Of a stretch of DNA of 64,000 nucleotides, positions 8,602 to 16,297 are shown one piece after another. Source of the stretch: Pseudomonas sp. LBUM920. GTDB taxonomy: Bacteria > Pseudomonadota > Gammaproteobacteria > Pseudomonadales > Pseudomonadaceae. Made by a program: the position numbers and the translations under genes. Position 1 is the stretch's first letter. Every line of letters begins with the position of its first letter. The stretch spans positions 1,407,501 through 1,471,500 of the forward strand of contig NZ_CP027762.1 in assembly GCF_003852315.1 (NCBI RefSeq). Reading direction: 5' to 3'. The notes below the pieces were generated by a model, which saw only the letters and a program-made list of their open reading frames with translations, was not told the DNA's origin and did no database searches.

Positions 8602-8924
8602 GCGAAGAACGCAACATGATCCCGCTGATCCTCACCGGCGTCGGCACCATCATCGGCACCGTCGGTTGCCTGTGGTACTACGGCTACCTGCACTTCGCCA
8701 AGCCGGAAGATGCGTTGCTGCTCAGCGACTTCACTTTGCTCAAGACCGTGCCGGGCGAGGATTACAAAATCTCCCTCACGCCGGCTGCGCAAGTGGCGCA
8801 GTGCGTCGACGGTGTGTTGGTGATGTTTGATACCGAACAAAAAGGCTTGAGCGGCGTGCTGGTGAACAACAAGAAGCAGGCCGTGCGCTGCATGGGCCAG
8901 GAGACGCCGCAACTGCAGGAGTGA
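8598..8924 (+). CDS. Small membrane-anchored protein of unknown function
   Basis: A 108-residue protein with one predicted transmembrane segment (about residues 8-30) followed by a soluble domain of about 75 residues. There is one Cys in the membrane segment and two in the soluble part. It overlaps the upstream hydrolase gene by four bases (ATGA) and is therefore probably part of the same operon. I do not recognise a family. Confidence 0.78.
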   Translation: MSEERNMIPLILTGVGTIIGTVGCLWYYGYLHFAKPEDALLLSDFTLLKTVPGEDYKISLTPAAQVAQCVDGVLVMFDTEQKGLSGVLVNNKKQAVRCMGQETPQLQE

Positions 8925-8963
8925 CCTGCGCTTCATCCCCGCCACATGATCACGGAAATATCT

Positions 8964-8991
8964 GGAACCGTATCGCGTAAGAAGCCACTGA
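8964..8991 (+). promoter_or_regulatory. Consensus hrp box (HrpL-type ECF sigma promoter)
   Basis: GGAACC (8964-8969), a 15-nt spacer and CCACTGA (8985-8991) match the published hrp box GGAACC-N15/16-CCACNNA at every specified base. It is on the same strand as, and ends 58 nt before, the ATG of the small protein at 9050. No other gene starts in between. HrpL/RspL itself is not in the window, so its use as a promoter is inferred. Confidence 0.78.
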
Positions 8992-9049
8992 ATGACGTGT
9001 CAGTGTTGCTGATAGTTAATTTGCGTATATCGAATCCGGGAGAGTGATC

Positions 9050-9343
9050 ATGGTTGGTGGAATTGGCGCGATCAGTAAGATGTTGGAAATGGCCCAGGGC
9101 GCAGCAAAGCTGGGGCAGGGCGGTGAAGACGGCGCCCAGGGCGGACAGGACGCCCAGAAGCAAGAGAAACAAGACCCGATGAAGATGCTCATGGACATGC
9201 TGTCGAAGGCAGCGGGTGGGGCTCAGGGCAGTGGCGCCGAAGACCAGAAAGGTCCGCAGGAGCTGGAGAAACTGATGGCGGGTCGACAAGGCATGGAGGC
9301 CATGATGCCCGCCGATGACAGCAGCCGTAAAATCGAAGTCTGA
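9050..9343 (+). CDS. Small Gly/Gln/Met-rich protein, candidate HrpL-regulated (harpin-like) product
   Basis: A 97-residue protein with a GGGAGAG ribosome binding site just upstream of ATG 9050. Composition is unusual: about 17 Gly, 11 Gln and 11 Met, and no Cys, Phe, Trp, Tyr, His, Thr or Asn. It has two amphipathic-looking segments (ISKMLEMAQGAAKL and PMKMLMDMLSKAAG) joined by a Gly/Gln/Asp linker. There is no Sec signal. The first 12 residues contain no acidic residue, as in many type III substrates, but the N-terminus is not Ser-rich. With the hrp box upstream this suggests a harpin-like, pilin-like or otherwise secreted protein. I do not recognise a named family. It is closed by a strong terminator. 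Confidence 0.72.
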   Translation: MVGGIGAISKMLEMAQGAAKLGQGGEDGAQGGQDAQKQEKQDPMKMLMDMLSKAAGGAQGSGAEDQKGPQELEKLMAGRQGMEAMMPADDSSRKIEV

Positions 9344-9348
9344 GGCAT

Positions 9349-9379
9349 AAAAAAACCCACCGAAAGGTGGGTTTTTTTT
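9349..9379. terminator. Bidirectional intrinsic terminator
   Basis: Perfect hairpin: ACCCACC / GGTGGGT around a GAAA tetraloop, with an A-run on the left and a T-run on the right, so it can stop transcription from both sides. It separates the harpin-like gene from the convergent lptF. Confidence 0.95.
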
Positions 9380-9393
9380 ACTGCTTCAATCGA

Positions 9394-10179
9394 TCAATTA
9401 GCGACGGACGAACGTGGCTTGACCGGTTGGTTATCGTTGGAGATGGTCACTTCAACGCGACGGTTCATGGCACGGCCCGAGGCGCTGCCGTTGTCGGCAA
9501 CCGGGTATTCCTTGCCGTAACCCTGGGTCACGATGCGCGAGATATCCACGCCTTGTTGAGCCAGTGCGCGCTGCACGGAAGCGGCACGACGCTCGGACAG
9601 GCTCTGGTTGTACGAGTCGGAGCCGGTGCTGTCGGTGTAGCCTTCGACGATCACTTTACGGTCCGGGTTGTCGCGCAGGAACTGCGCCAGCTTGGTGATG
9701 TTGACCAGGCCGCTGGACTTGAGGTCGGACTTGTTGGTGGCGAACAGCACGTCACCGAAGGTCACCAGGGTGCCGCGATCAGTTTGCTTGGCGTTCAAGC
9801 TGTCTTGCAGTTGCTTGATCTGGGCATCACGGGCTTGCAGCAGGGCGCGAGCACGTTCGTCACCAGCGTTTTTCAGCTTGGCTTCGGATTCACGCAGCAC
9901 GATGGTGTCTTTGGCCACTTCAACGCGCTGGTTGGTCAGGTAGGCCAGTTGGTCGACCTTCTTCTCGTCTTCCTTGTCGCGGTAGGCCTTGTCAGCCTTG
10001 TCCAGCCAGTCGCTGGCGTCCTTGGTTTCCAGCGCCGCAAGCTTGGTGGCTTGTGGGTTGGTCTGCAGGGCCGAGAAATTGGTCCGTGCGTTTTCCAGGT
10101 TCGCGTTCGGCGGGGTGGAGCAGGCCGCCAGGGCAACGCTCATCGCCAGCAGGGCAGGGATCATCAATTGTTTACGCAT
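9394..10179 (-). CDS. lptF: OmpA-family lipoprotein LptF
   Basis: A 261-residue outer membrane lipoprotein. The signal ends in the lipobox LAAC (Cys20). An alpha-helical DUF4398-like region (about 25-130) is followed by a C-terminal OmpA peptidoglycan-binding domain (about 140-250) with the typical VEGYTDSTGSDSYNQSLSE and GYGKEYPV segments. Length and position match P. aeruginosa PA3692 (LptF), an AlgU-dependent envelope protein. It follows a second DUF4398 lipoprotein gene in an apparent two-gene operon. Confidence 0.87.
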   Translation of the reverse strand: MRKQLMIPALLAMSVALAACSTPPNANLENARTNFSALQTNPQATKLAALETKDASDWLDKADKAYRDKEDEKKVDQLAYLTNQRVEVAKDTIVLRESEAKLKNAGDERARALLQARDAQIKQLQDSLNAKQTDRGTLVTFGDVLFATNKSDLKSSGLVNITKLAQFLRDNPDRKVIVEGYTDSTGSDSYNQSLSERRAASVQRALAQQGVDISRIVTQGYGKEYPVADNGSASGRAMNRRVEVTISNDNQPVKPRSSVAN

Positions 10180-10233
10180 AGTCGTGTCGTCCTTTCAATT
10201 CGATTTCGGGTGCAATGCAATCAGGGCGTTGGC

Positions 10234-10659
10234 TTATTGCTGTTGGATAACAGCTGGGCGCATGCCTTCCTGACGCAGCTCCTGAACAGCCTTCTGGGAG
10301 TCCTTCACAGCCTGTTGGGCTTTGGCGGCCTGGGCTTTGCGCTCTGCAACGCGAGCGTCCCACTCGGCTTGTTCGGCCAGCTGACGAGCCTTGTCGTAGT
10401 TCTTGTCATGCATGGCGATTTCGGCTTCTTTGAGCTTGTCCTGAGCCGACTTCATTTCCACGGCTGCGTACTCGGTGCCGCCGGCGCTCACAGCGCTGTT
10501 GACCGCAGATTGGGTCACGGCATATTGCTCAGTCGGTGGGTTGCCGGCGCAGCCCGCCAGAAGGAAGCTGGTGCCGATTGCCAGCGCGGCCAATTTAAGC
10601 CCGCGCAGGTGGTTAAACGAGGTTTTGGCAGTGCTGGTCTTCATCGTCTTCAACTCCAT
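10234..10659 (-). CDS. DUF4398 lipoprotein, partner of LptF
   Basis: A 141-residue lipoprotein with signal lipobox LLAGC and a mature helical, Ala/Lys/Glu/Gln-rich DUF4398 domain that ends in a likely coiled coil rich in KAQ repeats. ATG 10659 is chosen because AGGAG lies seven bases upstream; ATG 10644 is an alternative. It corresponds to PA3691 in position and is probably cotranscribed with lptF. The DUF4398 region resembles the N-terminal part of LptF, suggesting that the two proteins share an origin or interact. Confidence 0.85.
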   Translation of the reverse strand: MELKTMKTSTAKTSFNHLRGLKLAALAIGTSFLLAGCAGNPPTEQYAVTQSAVNSAVSAGGTEYAAVEMKSAQDKLKEAEIAMHDKNYDKARQLAEQAEWDARVAERKAQAAKAQQAVKDSQKAVQELRQEGMRPAVIQQQ

Positions 10660-10772
10660 TGGGTAACTCCTGAAAAACATCAAAATCCATGGCACTGGTC
10701 AGCGGTTCGGGTCTCGGCGGTTAAGCTCGAAACACGCTTTCAAACGGCCGTTCCAAGTGATGGCTTACTGGC

Positions 10773-10800
10773 TGTGACCGGAGGCTTTTTTCAAAAGTTC
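10773..10800 (-). promoter_or_regulatory. Candidate AlgU (sigma-22) promoter of the lptF operon
   Basis: On the minus strand GAACTT (10800-10795), a 17-nt spacer and TCACA (10777-10773) fit the AlgU/RpoE-type pattern GAACTT-N16/17-TCNNA. It lies about 110 nt upstream of the first gene. The P. aeruginosa orthologous operon is known to be AlgU-dependent, which supports the call. Confidence 0.6.
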
Positions 10801-10942
10801 AGAGAAGATGGCGAATTGCCTAAAAAAATATCTGACTGAATGGTCAGCGTTTAAAAGTTGGAACTTTTGCAACGCGCAGAGGTACTCCGAGCCCGTGAAA
10901 GGCCCGGAATACTTGGGTTAGATGAGGTTTTGCGGGCGTGTA

Positions 10943-11287
10943 TCAGTGCTTTTTTTCTTCAGCACTGTCTGACAAATCATGCAGATAGCGCCGGGACAAC
11001 GTGAGAAAGCGTGGCGTCGGGCCAACGTCTTCGTACAGAGGGTCACCCTCTTCGTCGGTGGCAATCACGTGCTGGCCCTTGACGTAGGGAAAGCTCGCTT
11101 CCAGCTCTTCAAGGGCGGCACCGATTAGCTCGCCGAGCAGTTCTTCGGTGTGGCGCTTGGGGTACATCTCGGCAATGGCGGCCAGCCGTGCAGCAGACTC
11201 CACATCCAGATGAATCGCGTATTCGGTCTTGGTCAAGCGACCCGTGGCATTCTCTTCCCAATGCTGGGCCAGTTCTCGAATCTTCAT
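10943..11287 (-). CDS. Conserved hypothetical protein (PA3688-like)
   Basis: A 114-residue acidic cytoplasmic protein without signal or membrane segment. The N-terminal part (MKIRELAQHWEE, then EYAIHLDVESAARLAAIAEMYP) looks helical and could be a small DNA-binding or antitoxin-like fold, but that is a guess. ATG 11287 is chosen for the GAGGTT upstream. It is divergent from ppc, the same arrangement as PA3688/ppc in PAO1. Function unknown. Confidence 0.75.
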   Translation of the reverse strand: MKIRELAQHWEENATGRLTKTEYAIHLDVESAARLAAIAEMYPKRHTEELLGELIGAALEELEASFPYVKGQHVIATDEEGDPLYEDVGPTPRFLTLSRRYLHDLSDSAEEKKH

Positions 11288-11471
11288 GGCAACCTCAATG
11301 AGCCCGCAGCAGCAGGCGGTGATGAGTGTCCGGCCGCCAGCGCGGATAACGCGGCGACTCACTGTTGAGACTAGCTGCAACGCACAAGGTTTAAAGTGTC
11401 TTGTCAGAAACCGACGCGGGCGGCACTCTGGAACACCTGCGCGTCCCGGATTTCTGGCTGGAGATTGGCTG

Positions 11472-14117
11472 ATGAGTGATATCGATGCACGCTTGCGTGA
11501 GGATGTTCACCTGCTGGGTGAGCTGTTGGGCAACACCATTCGAGAGCAGTACGGCGACGACTTTCTCGACAAGATCGAGCAGATTCGCAAAGGCGCCAAG
11601 GCCGACCGCCGTGGAGCCGTCGCCGAACAAGCCGCGGGCGAGGAACTGAGCGCCAGCTTGAACCAATTGCAGGAAAACGAACTGCTGCCCGTGGCGCGGG
11701 CTTTCAACCAGTTCCTCAACCTGGCCAACATTGCCGAGCAATACCAACTGATCCACCGGCGCGATGAGTCGCAACCGGCACCGTTCGAATCCCGTGTGTT
11801 GCCCGAGCTGCTGGCCCGCCTGCAAAGCGAAGGTCACAGCAACGAGTCGCTGGCCCGCCAGTTGGCGCGGCTGGAGATTGAACTGGTCCTCACTGCCCAC
11901 CCGACCGAAGTGGCGCGGCGCACCCTTATTCAGAAATACGATGCGATTGCCGCGCAACTGGCGCTGCAGGACCACCGAGACCTCACCAGTGCCGAGCGCG
12001 AACAGATCCGTGAACGCCTGCAACGACTGATCGCCGAAGCCTGGCACACCGAAGAAATCCGTCGCGTACGGCCCACCCCGGTGGACGAAGCAAAATGGGG
12101 CTTTGCGGTGATCGAGCATTCGCTGTGGCACGCCATCCCCAACTACTTGCGCAAAGCCGACCATGCCTTGCACGCCGCCACCGGCCTGCACCTGCCGCTG
12201 GAGGCGGCGCCGATTCGCTTTGCTTCGTGGATGGGCGGCGACCGTGACGGCAACCCGAATGTCACCGCGCCGGTGACCCGTGAAGTGCTGTTGCTGGCGC
12301 GCTGGATGGCGGCGGACTTGTACCTGCGCGACATTGATCACCTGGCGTCCGAGCTGTCGATGCAACAGGCCAGCCCGGCGCTGCAGGCCAAGGTGGGTGA
12401 CAGCGTCGAGCCTTATCGCGCCTTGCTCAAGCAACTGCGCGAACGTCTGCGCGCCACGCGCCAATGGGCGCACACCTCGCTGACCGCCAACACCCCGGCG
12501 CCGGCCGAAGTGTTGCAGAACAACCGTGACCTGCTGGACCCGCTGGAGTTGTGTTATCAGTCGCTGCACGAGTGCGGCATGGGCGTGATCGCCGATGGCC
12601 CGTTGCTCGACTGCCTGCGCCGTGCGGTGACCTTTGGCCTGTTTTTGGTACGCCTGGACGTGCGCCAGGATTCCAGCCGGCATTCGTCGGCCATGACCGA
12701 AATCACCGATTACCTGGGCCTGGGTCGTTATGAAGACTGGGACGAAGAGGCGCGCATCAGTTTCCTGACCCAGGAGCTGACCAATCGCCGACCGCTGCTG
12801 CCGGGCTACTTCAAACCGTCGGCGGACACGGCCGAGGTGTTGAACACCTGCAAGGAAATCGCCGCCGCGCCGGCTGCGTCGCTGGGCTCGTATGTCATCT
12901 CGATGGCAGGCGCCGCCTCCGATGTGCTGGCGGTGCAGCTGCTGCTTAAAGAGTCGGGCGTGCAGCGGCCGATGCGAGTGGTGCCGCTGTTCGAAACCCT
13001 GGCCGACCTGGATAACGCCGGGCCGGTGATGGAAACCCTGCTGCAATTGCCGGGCTATCGCGCGCGGTTGCAAGGCCCGCAGGAAGTCATGATTGGCTAC
13101 TCGGACTCCGCCAAGGATGCCGGCACCACTGCCGCCGCCTGGGCACAGTACCGGGCACAGGAACGTTTGGTGGATATCTGCCGCGAACAACAGGTGGAGT
13201 TGCTGTTGTTCCACGGTCGCGGCGGCACCGTCGGCCGTGGCGGCGGCCCGGCGCATGCGGCGATCCTGTCGCAGCCGCCGGGCTCGGTGGCGGGGCGTTT
13301 CCGTACCACCGAGCAAGGCGAAATGATCCGCTTCAAGTTCGGCTTGCCGGACATCGCTGAGCAGAACCTCAACCTCTACCTGGCCGCCGTATTGGAAGCC
13401 ACGCTGTTGCCACCGCCACCACCGGAGCCTGCCTGGCGCCATTTGATGGATGAATTGGCAGCAGACGGTGTCAGCGCCTACCGCGCCGTGGTGCGGGAAA
13501 ATCCGCAGTTCGTCGAGTACTTCCGCCAGTCCACGCCAGAGCAGGAGCTTGGCCGCTTGCCGCTCGGCAGTCGCCCGGCCAAGCGCCGCGCGGGCGGGAT
13601 CGAAAGCCTGCGGGCCATTCCATGGATCTTCGGCTGGACCCAAACCCGCCTGATGCTGCCTGCGTGGCTCGGTTGGGAGGCAGCACTGAGCAAGGCCCTG
13701 GAGCGTGGTGAAGGCGAGTTGCTGGGGCAGATGCGCGAGCAATGGCCGTTCTTCCGCACGCGCATCGACATGCTGGAGATGGTGCTGGCCAAGGCCGATG
13801 CCGATATTGCCCGCCTGTATGACGAGCGTCTGGTGCAACCGGACCTGCTGCCGTTGGGTGCGCACTTACGCGACCTATTGTCGCAGGCGTGCAGCGTGGT
13901 GCTTGGCCTGACTGGCCAGTCGCAACTGCTGGCCCATAGCCCGGACACACTTGAGTTCATCCGTCTGCGCAACACCTACCTCGACCCGTTGCACTTGTTG
14001 CAGGCCGAGTTGCTGGCGCGCTCACGTGAGCAGGAGGCCGCACAGGACAGCCCTCTGGAACAGGCGCTGCTGGTGTCTGTGGCCGGTATTGCCGCCGGTT
14101 TGCGCAACACCGGTTAA
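11472..14117 (+). CDS. ppc: Phosphoenolpyruvate carboxylase
   Basis: An 881-residue anaplerotic enzyme that carboxylates PEP to oxaloacetate with bicarbonate. It carries the catalytic His143 in LTAHPTE, Lys548 in YSDSAKDAG, the Gly-rich loop FHGRGGTVGRGGGP and the C-terminal signature RAIPWIFGWTQ. Length is typical. ATG 11472 fits family alignments; the open frame upstream does not look like the family. Confidence 0.97.
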   Translation: MSDIDARLREDVHLLGELLGNTIREQYGDDFLDKIEQIRKGAKADRRGAVAEQAAGEELSASLNQLQENELLPVARAFNQFLNLANIAEQYQLIHRRDESQPAPFESRVLPELLARLQSEGHSNESLARQLARLEIELVLTAHPTEVARRTLIQKYDAIAAQLALQDHRDLTSAEREQIRERLQRLIAEAWHTEEIRRVRPTPVDEAKWGFAVIEHSLWHAIPNYLRKADHALHAATGLHLPLEAAPIRFASWMGGDRDGNPNVTAPVTREVLLLARWMAADLYLRDIDHLASELSMQQASPALQAKVGDSVEPYRALLKQLRERLRATRQWAHTSLTANTPAPAEVLQNNRDLLDPLELCYQSLHECGMGVIADGPLLDCLRRAVTFGLFLVRLDVRQDSSRHSSAMTEITDYLGLGRYEDWDEEARISFLTQELTNRRPLLPGYFKPSADTAEVLNTCKEIAAAPAASLGSYVISMAGAASDVLAVQLLLKESGVQRPMRVVPLFETLADLDNAGPVMETLLQLPGYRARLQGPQEVMIGYSDSAKDAGTTAAAWAQYRAQERLVDICREQQVELLLFHGRGGTVGRGGGPAHAAILSQPPGSVAGRFRTTEQGEMIRFKFGLPDIAEQNLNLYLAAVLEATLLPPPPPEPAWRHLMDELAADGVSAYRAVVRENPQFVEYFRQSTPEQELGRLPLGSRPAKRRAGGIESLRAIPWIFGWTQTRLMLPAWLGWEAALSKALERGEGELLGQMREQWPFFRTRIDMLEMVLAKADADIARLYDERLVQPDLLPLGAHLRDLLSQACSVVLGLTGQSQLLAHSPDTLEFIRLRNTYLDPLHLLQAELLARSREQEAAQDSPLEQALLVSVAGIAAGLRNTG

Positions 14118-14159
14118 GGTTTTCTGCGTGTTCTCAACGGCTTGCAGATAAACCATGAC

Positions 14160-14181
14160 GACCGCCCCGAAAAGGGCGGTC
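14160..14181 (+). terminator. Hairpin after ppc, possible terminator
   Basis: Perfect stem GACCGCCC / GGGCGGTC, 43 nt after the ppc stop. No clear T-run follows, so it may be a weak terminator or a 3'-end stabiliser. Confidence 0.45.
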
Positions 14182-14397
14182 GGCGTTTGCGGGGCAAGGT
14201 TGCACTCAGGCACACCCGACCTGTGACGCATGCCGGGCGTGGGTTCCTGCGACTTTCGGCGGCTTGTATGGATAGAGCCCGCTGTGTATCTTGATCAGCC
14301 TTTGGCCGTTTCATCGGCCTAGACCCATATTTTTACGAGATTGGCCCCACGCGGCGAATCCGAGCGTCATCTCTATAAAAAATTGAGGAGCACATCG

Positions 14398-15045
14398 ATG
14401 CGCGTCATTCTGCTGGGAGCTCCCGGGGCCGGTAAAGGTACTCAGGCAAAGTTCATCACTGAAAAATTCGGCATTCCACAAATCTCCACCGGCGACATGC
14501 TGCGCGCGGCCGTCAAGGCCGGCACCGAGCTGGGCCTGATCGCAAAAAGCGTGATGGACAGCGGCGGCCTGGTTTCCGATGACCTGATCATCAACCTGGT
14601 CAAGGAACGCATCAGCCAGGAAGACTGCAAGAACGGCTTCCTGTTCGACGGTTTCCCACGCACCATTCCTCAGGCCGAAGCCTTGGTGAAAGCCGGCGTA
14701 GAGCTGGATGCCGTGGTTGAAATCGCAGTTGAAGACGAAGAAATCGTCCAGCGTATCGCTGGCCGTCGTGTTCACGAGGCCTCGGGCCGCGTTTACCACA
14801 TCGTCTACAACCCGCCTAAAGTGGCTGGCAAGGACGATGTCACCGGCGATGACCTGGTGCAGCGTAAAGACGACACTGAAGAAACCGTGCGTCATCGCCT
14901 GTCGGTCTACCATTCGCAGACCAAGCCGCTGGTGGATTTCTACCAGAAGTTGTCTGCCGCCCACGGCAAGCCGAAGTACAGCCATATCCCTGGCGTCGGC
15001 TCCGTAGAAGCCATCACCGCCAAGGTGCTGCAAGCGTTGAGCTGA
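14398..15045 (+). CDS. adk: Adenylate kinase
   Basis: A 215-residue cytoplasmic enzyme interconverting ATP + AMP and 2 ADP. It shows the P-loop GAPGAGKGTQ (7-16), the AMP-binding segment ISTGDMLR, the signature FDGFPRT and a long LID domain (about 122-160) without the zinc-binding cysteines. GAGGAG lies seven bases before ATG 14398. Confidence 0.98.
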   Translation: MRVILLGAPGAGKGTQAKFITEKFGIPQISTGDMLRAAVKAGTELGLIAKSVMDSGGLVSDDLIINLVKERISQEDCKNGFLFDGFPRTIPQAEALVKAGVELDAVVEIAVEDEEIVQRIAGRRVHEASGRVYHIVYNPPKVAGKDDVTGDDLVQRKDDTEETVRHRLSVYHSQTKPLVDFYQKLSAAHGKPKYSHIPGVGSVEAITAKVLQALS

Positions 15046-15065
15046 TCCATCGATCGGCTTCACTG

Positions 15066-15093
15066 ACAACGGCCCGCTTGCGGGCCGTTGTTG
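15066..15093 (+). terminator. Intrinsic terminator after adk
   Basis: Stem ACAACGGCCCG / CGGGCCGTTGT with a short loop, followed by TGTTT, 20 nt after the adk stop. Confidence 0.88.
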
Positions 15094-15135
15094 TTTATAC
15101 TGGCGCACTTTTTTTCGACTTGGACACCTACACCC

Positions 15136-15822
15136 ATGAGCACCCTGCTGGCCCTGGACACCGCGACTGAAGCTTGCTCCGTTGCCTTGCTGCACGATGG
15201 CAAGGTAACGAGCCACTACGAGGTGATCCCGCGCCTGCATGCGCAGAAGCTGTTGCCGATGATCAAGCAGCTGCTTGAGGACGCGGGCACCACGCTCTCT
15301 GCCGTCGACGCCATTGCCTTTGGCCGTGGCCCGGGTGCGTTCACCGGTGTGCGGATTGCCATCGGCGTGGTCCAGGGCCTGGCCTTTGCGTTGGAGCGTC
15401 CGGTATTGCCGGTCTCCAACCTGGCAGTGCTGGCCCAGCGCGCCTTGCGTGAACACGGCGCTTCGCAAGTGGCGGCCGCCATCGATGCGCGCATGGACGA
15501 AGTGTATTGGGGGTGCTACCGCGAAAGCGCTGGTGAAATGCGCCTGGTGGGCGTGGAAGCGGTGCAATCGCCGCAGTCCTCTGTGTTGCCGGCCGATGCC
15601 AGCGGTGACTGGTTCGGTGCCGGCACTGGCTGGGGTTATGGCGAGCGCATTGGCGTGAAACTGGCGGGCCAGGACGCTGGGATGTTGCCTCATGCCCAGG
15701 ACTTGCTGACGCTGGCACGCTTCGCTTTCGAGCGTGGCGAAGCGATTCCGGCTGATCAGGCGGCGCCGGTCTACCTGCGCGATAAGGTCGCGCAGACCAA
15801 GGCTGAACGCGGGATTATTTGA
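15136..15822 (+). CDS. tsaB: tRNA t6A37 biosynthesis protein TsaB
   Basis: A 228-residue ASKHA-fold protein. TsaB binds TsaD and supports threonylcarbamoyl transfer to A37 of ANN-decoding tRNAs. It has the N-terminal LALDTATEACSVAL and the family signature FGRGPGAFTGVRIAIG, and it lacks the metal-binding His motif of TsaD, as expected. It follows adk, as in PAO1. Confidence 0.95.
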   Translation: MSTLLALDTATEACSVALLHDGKVTSHYEVIPRLHAQKLLPMIKQLLEDAGTTLSAVDAIAFGRGPGAFTGVRIAIGVVQGLAFALERPVLPVSNLAVLAQRALREHGASQVAAAIDARMDEVYWGCYRESAGEMRLVGVEAVQSPQSSVLPADASGDWFGAGTGWGYGERIGVKLAGQDAGMLPHAQDLLTLARFAFERGEAIPADQAAPVYLRDKVAQTKAERGII

Positions 15823-15982
15823 CGTCAAAAATGATGGAGATGTGGGGCAAATTTCGCCAATCGTCAGAATTTGCCCGCGTTTTTAAACCTTTTACAAATT
15901 ATGTGTTCTAGTTATCACCAGAGCATTTGCGCACCACGGAAAGTGCCGCTAAATTGCCATCATTGATACCGAGTCTGCATGT

Positions 15983-16297
15983 ATGCGTATAGACGGCTTC
16001 TCCTCACAGTCCTACCCCCTCAAACGTAAGCCGCGCAAGGCGAACGTGACGGTAGACGATTCCGTCGAGGATTCGCCGGACTTCATCGAGGTCCAATCCG
16101 AGTCGCATGCCAGTTCTCATTCCAGCGCCCAAGGTTCAGCCGGCGCGCGTATCAGCGGTCTTCCCGCGCGTCAGCAAGACATGGTCTTCCCTCGCTCCAT
16201 GAGCAAAAGCGTTGCTACCGCCCTGGCCAGCTACCTGACCACTGCCGGCTTTGTCGAATGGGATATGGAAGTGCTGGGTCTCGACATCCATATCTGA
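15983..16297 (+). CDS. Small conserved hypothetical protein
   Basis: A 104-residue protein with a basic, Ser-rich, apparently disordered N-terminal half and a more ordered C-terminal stretch (residues 70-104: SMSKSVATALASYLTT, then FVEWDMEVLGLDIHI). There is no signal peptide. Its stop overlaps the next start (TGATG), which suggests translational coupling with the DUF72 gene. Function unknown. Confidence 0.7.
   Translation: MRIDGFSSQSYPLKRKPRKANVTVDDSVEDSPDFIEVQSESHASSHSSAQGSAGARISGLPARQQDMVFPRSMSKSVATALASYLTTAGFVEWDMEVLGLDIHI

Noticed and set aside
9367..10839. 490-codon plus-strand frame opposite the two lipoprotein genes
   Set aside because: The minus-strand genes have clear lipoprotein signals, OmpA motifs and ribosome sites; the plus frame has none.
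11391..13865. 824-codon open frame antisense to ppc
   Set aside because: Shadow of ppc, with Arg/Gln/His-rich composition typical of antisense frames and no ribosome site.
15078..15101. TTGCGG...TATACT as tsaB promoter
   Set aside because: The spacing is only 12 bp and the -35 lies in the adk terminator stem.
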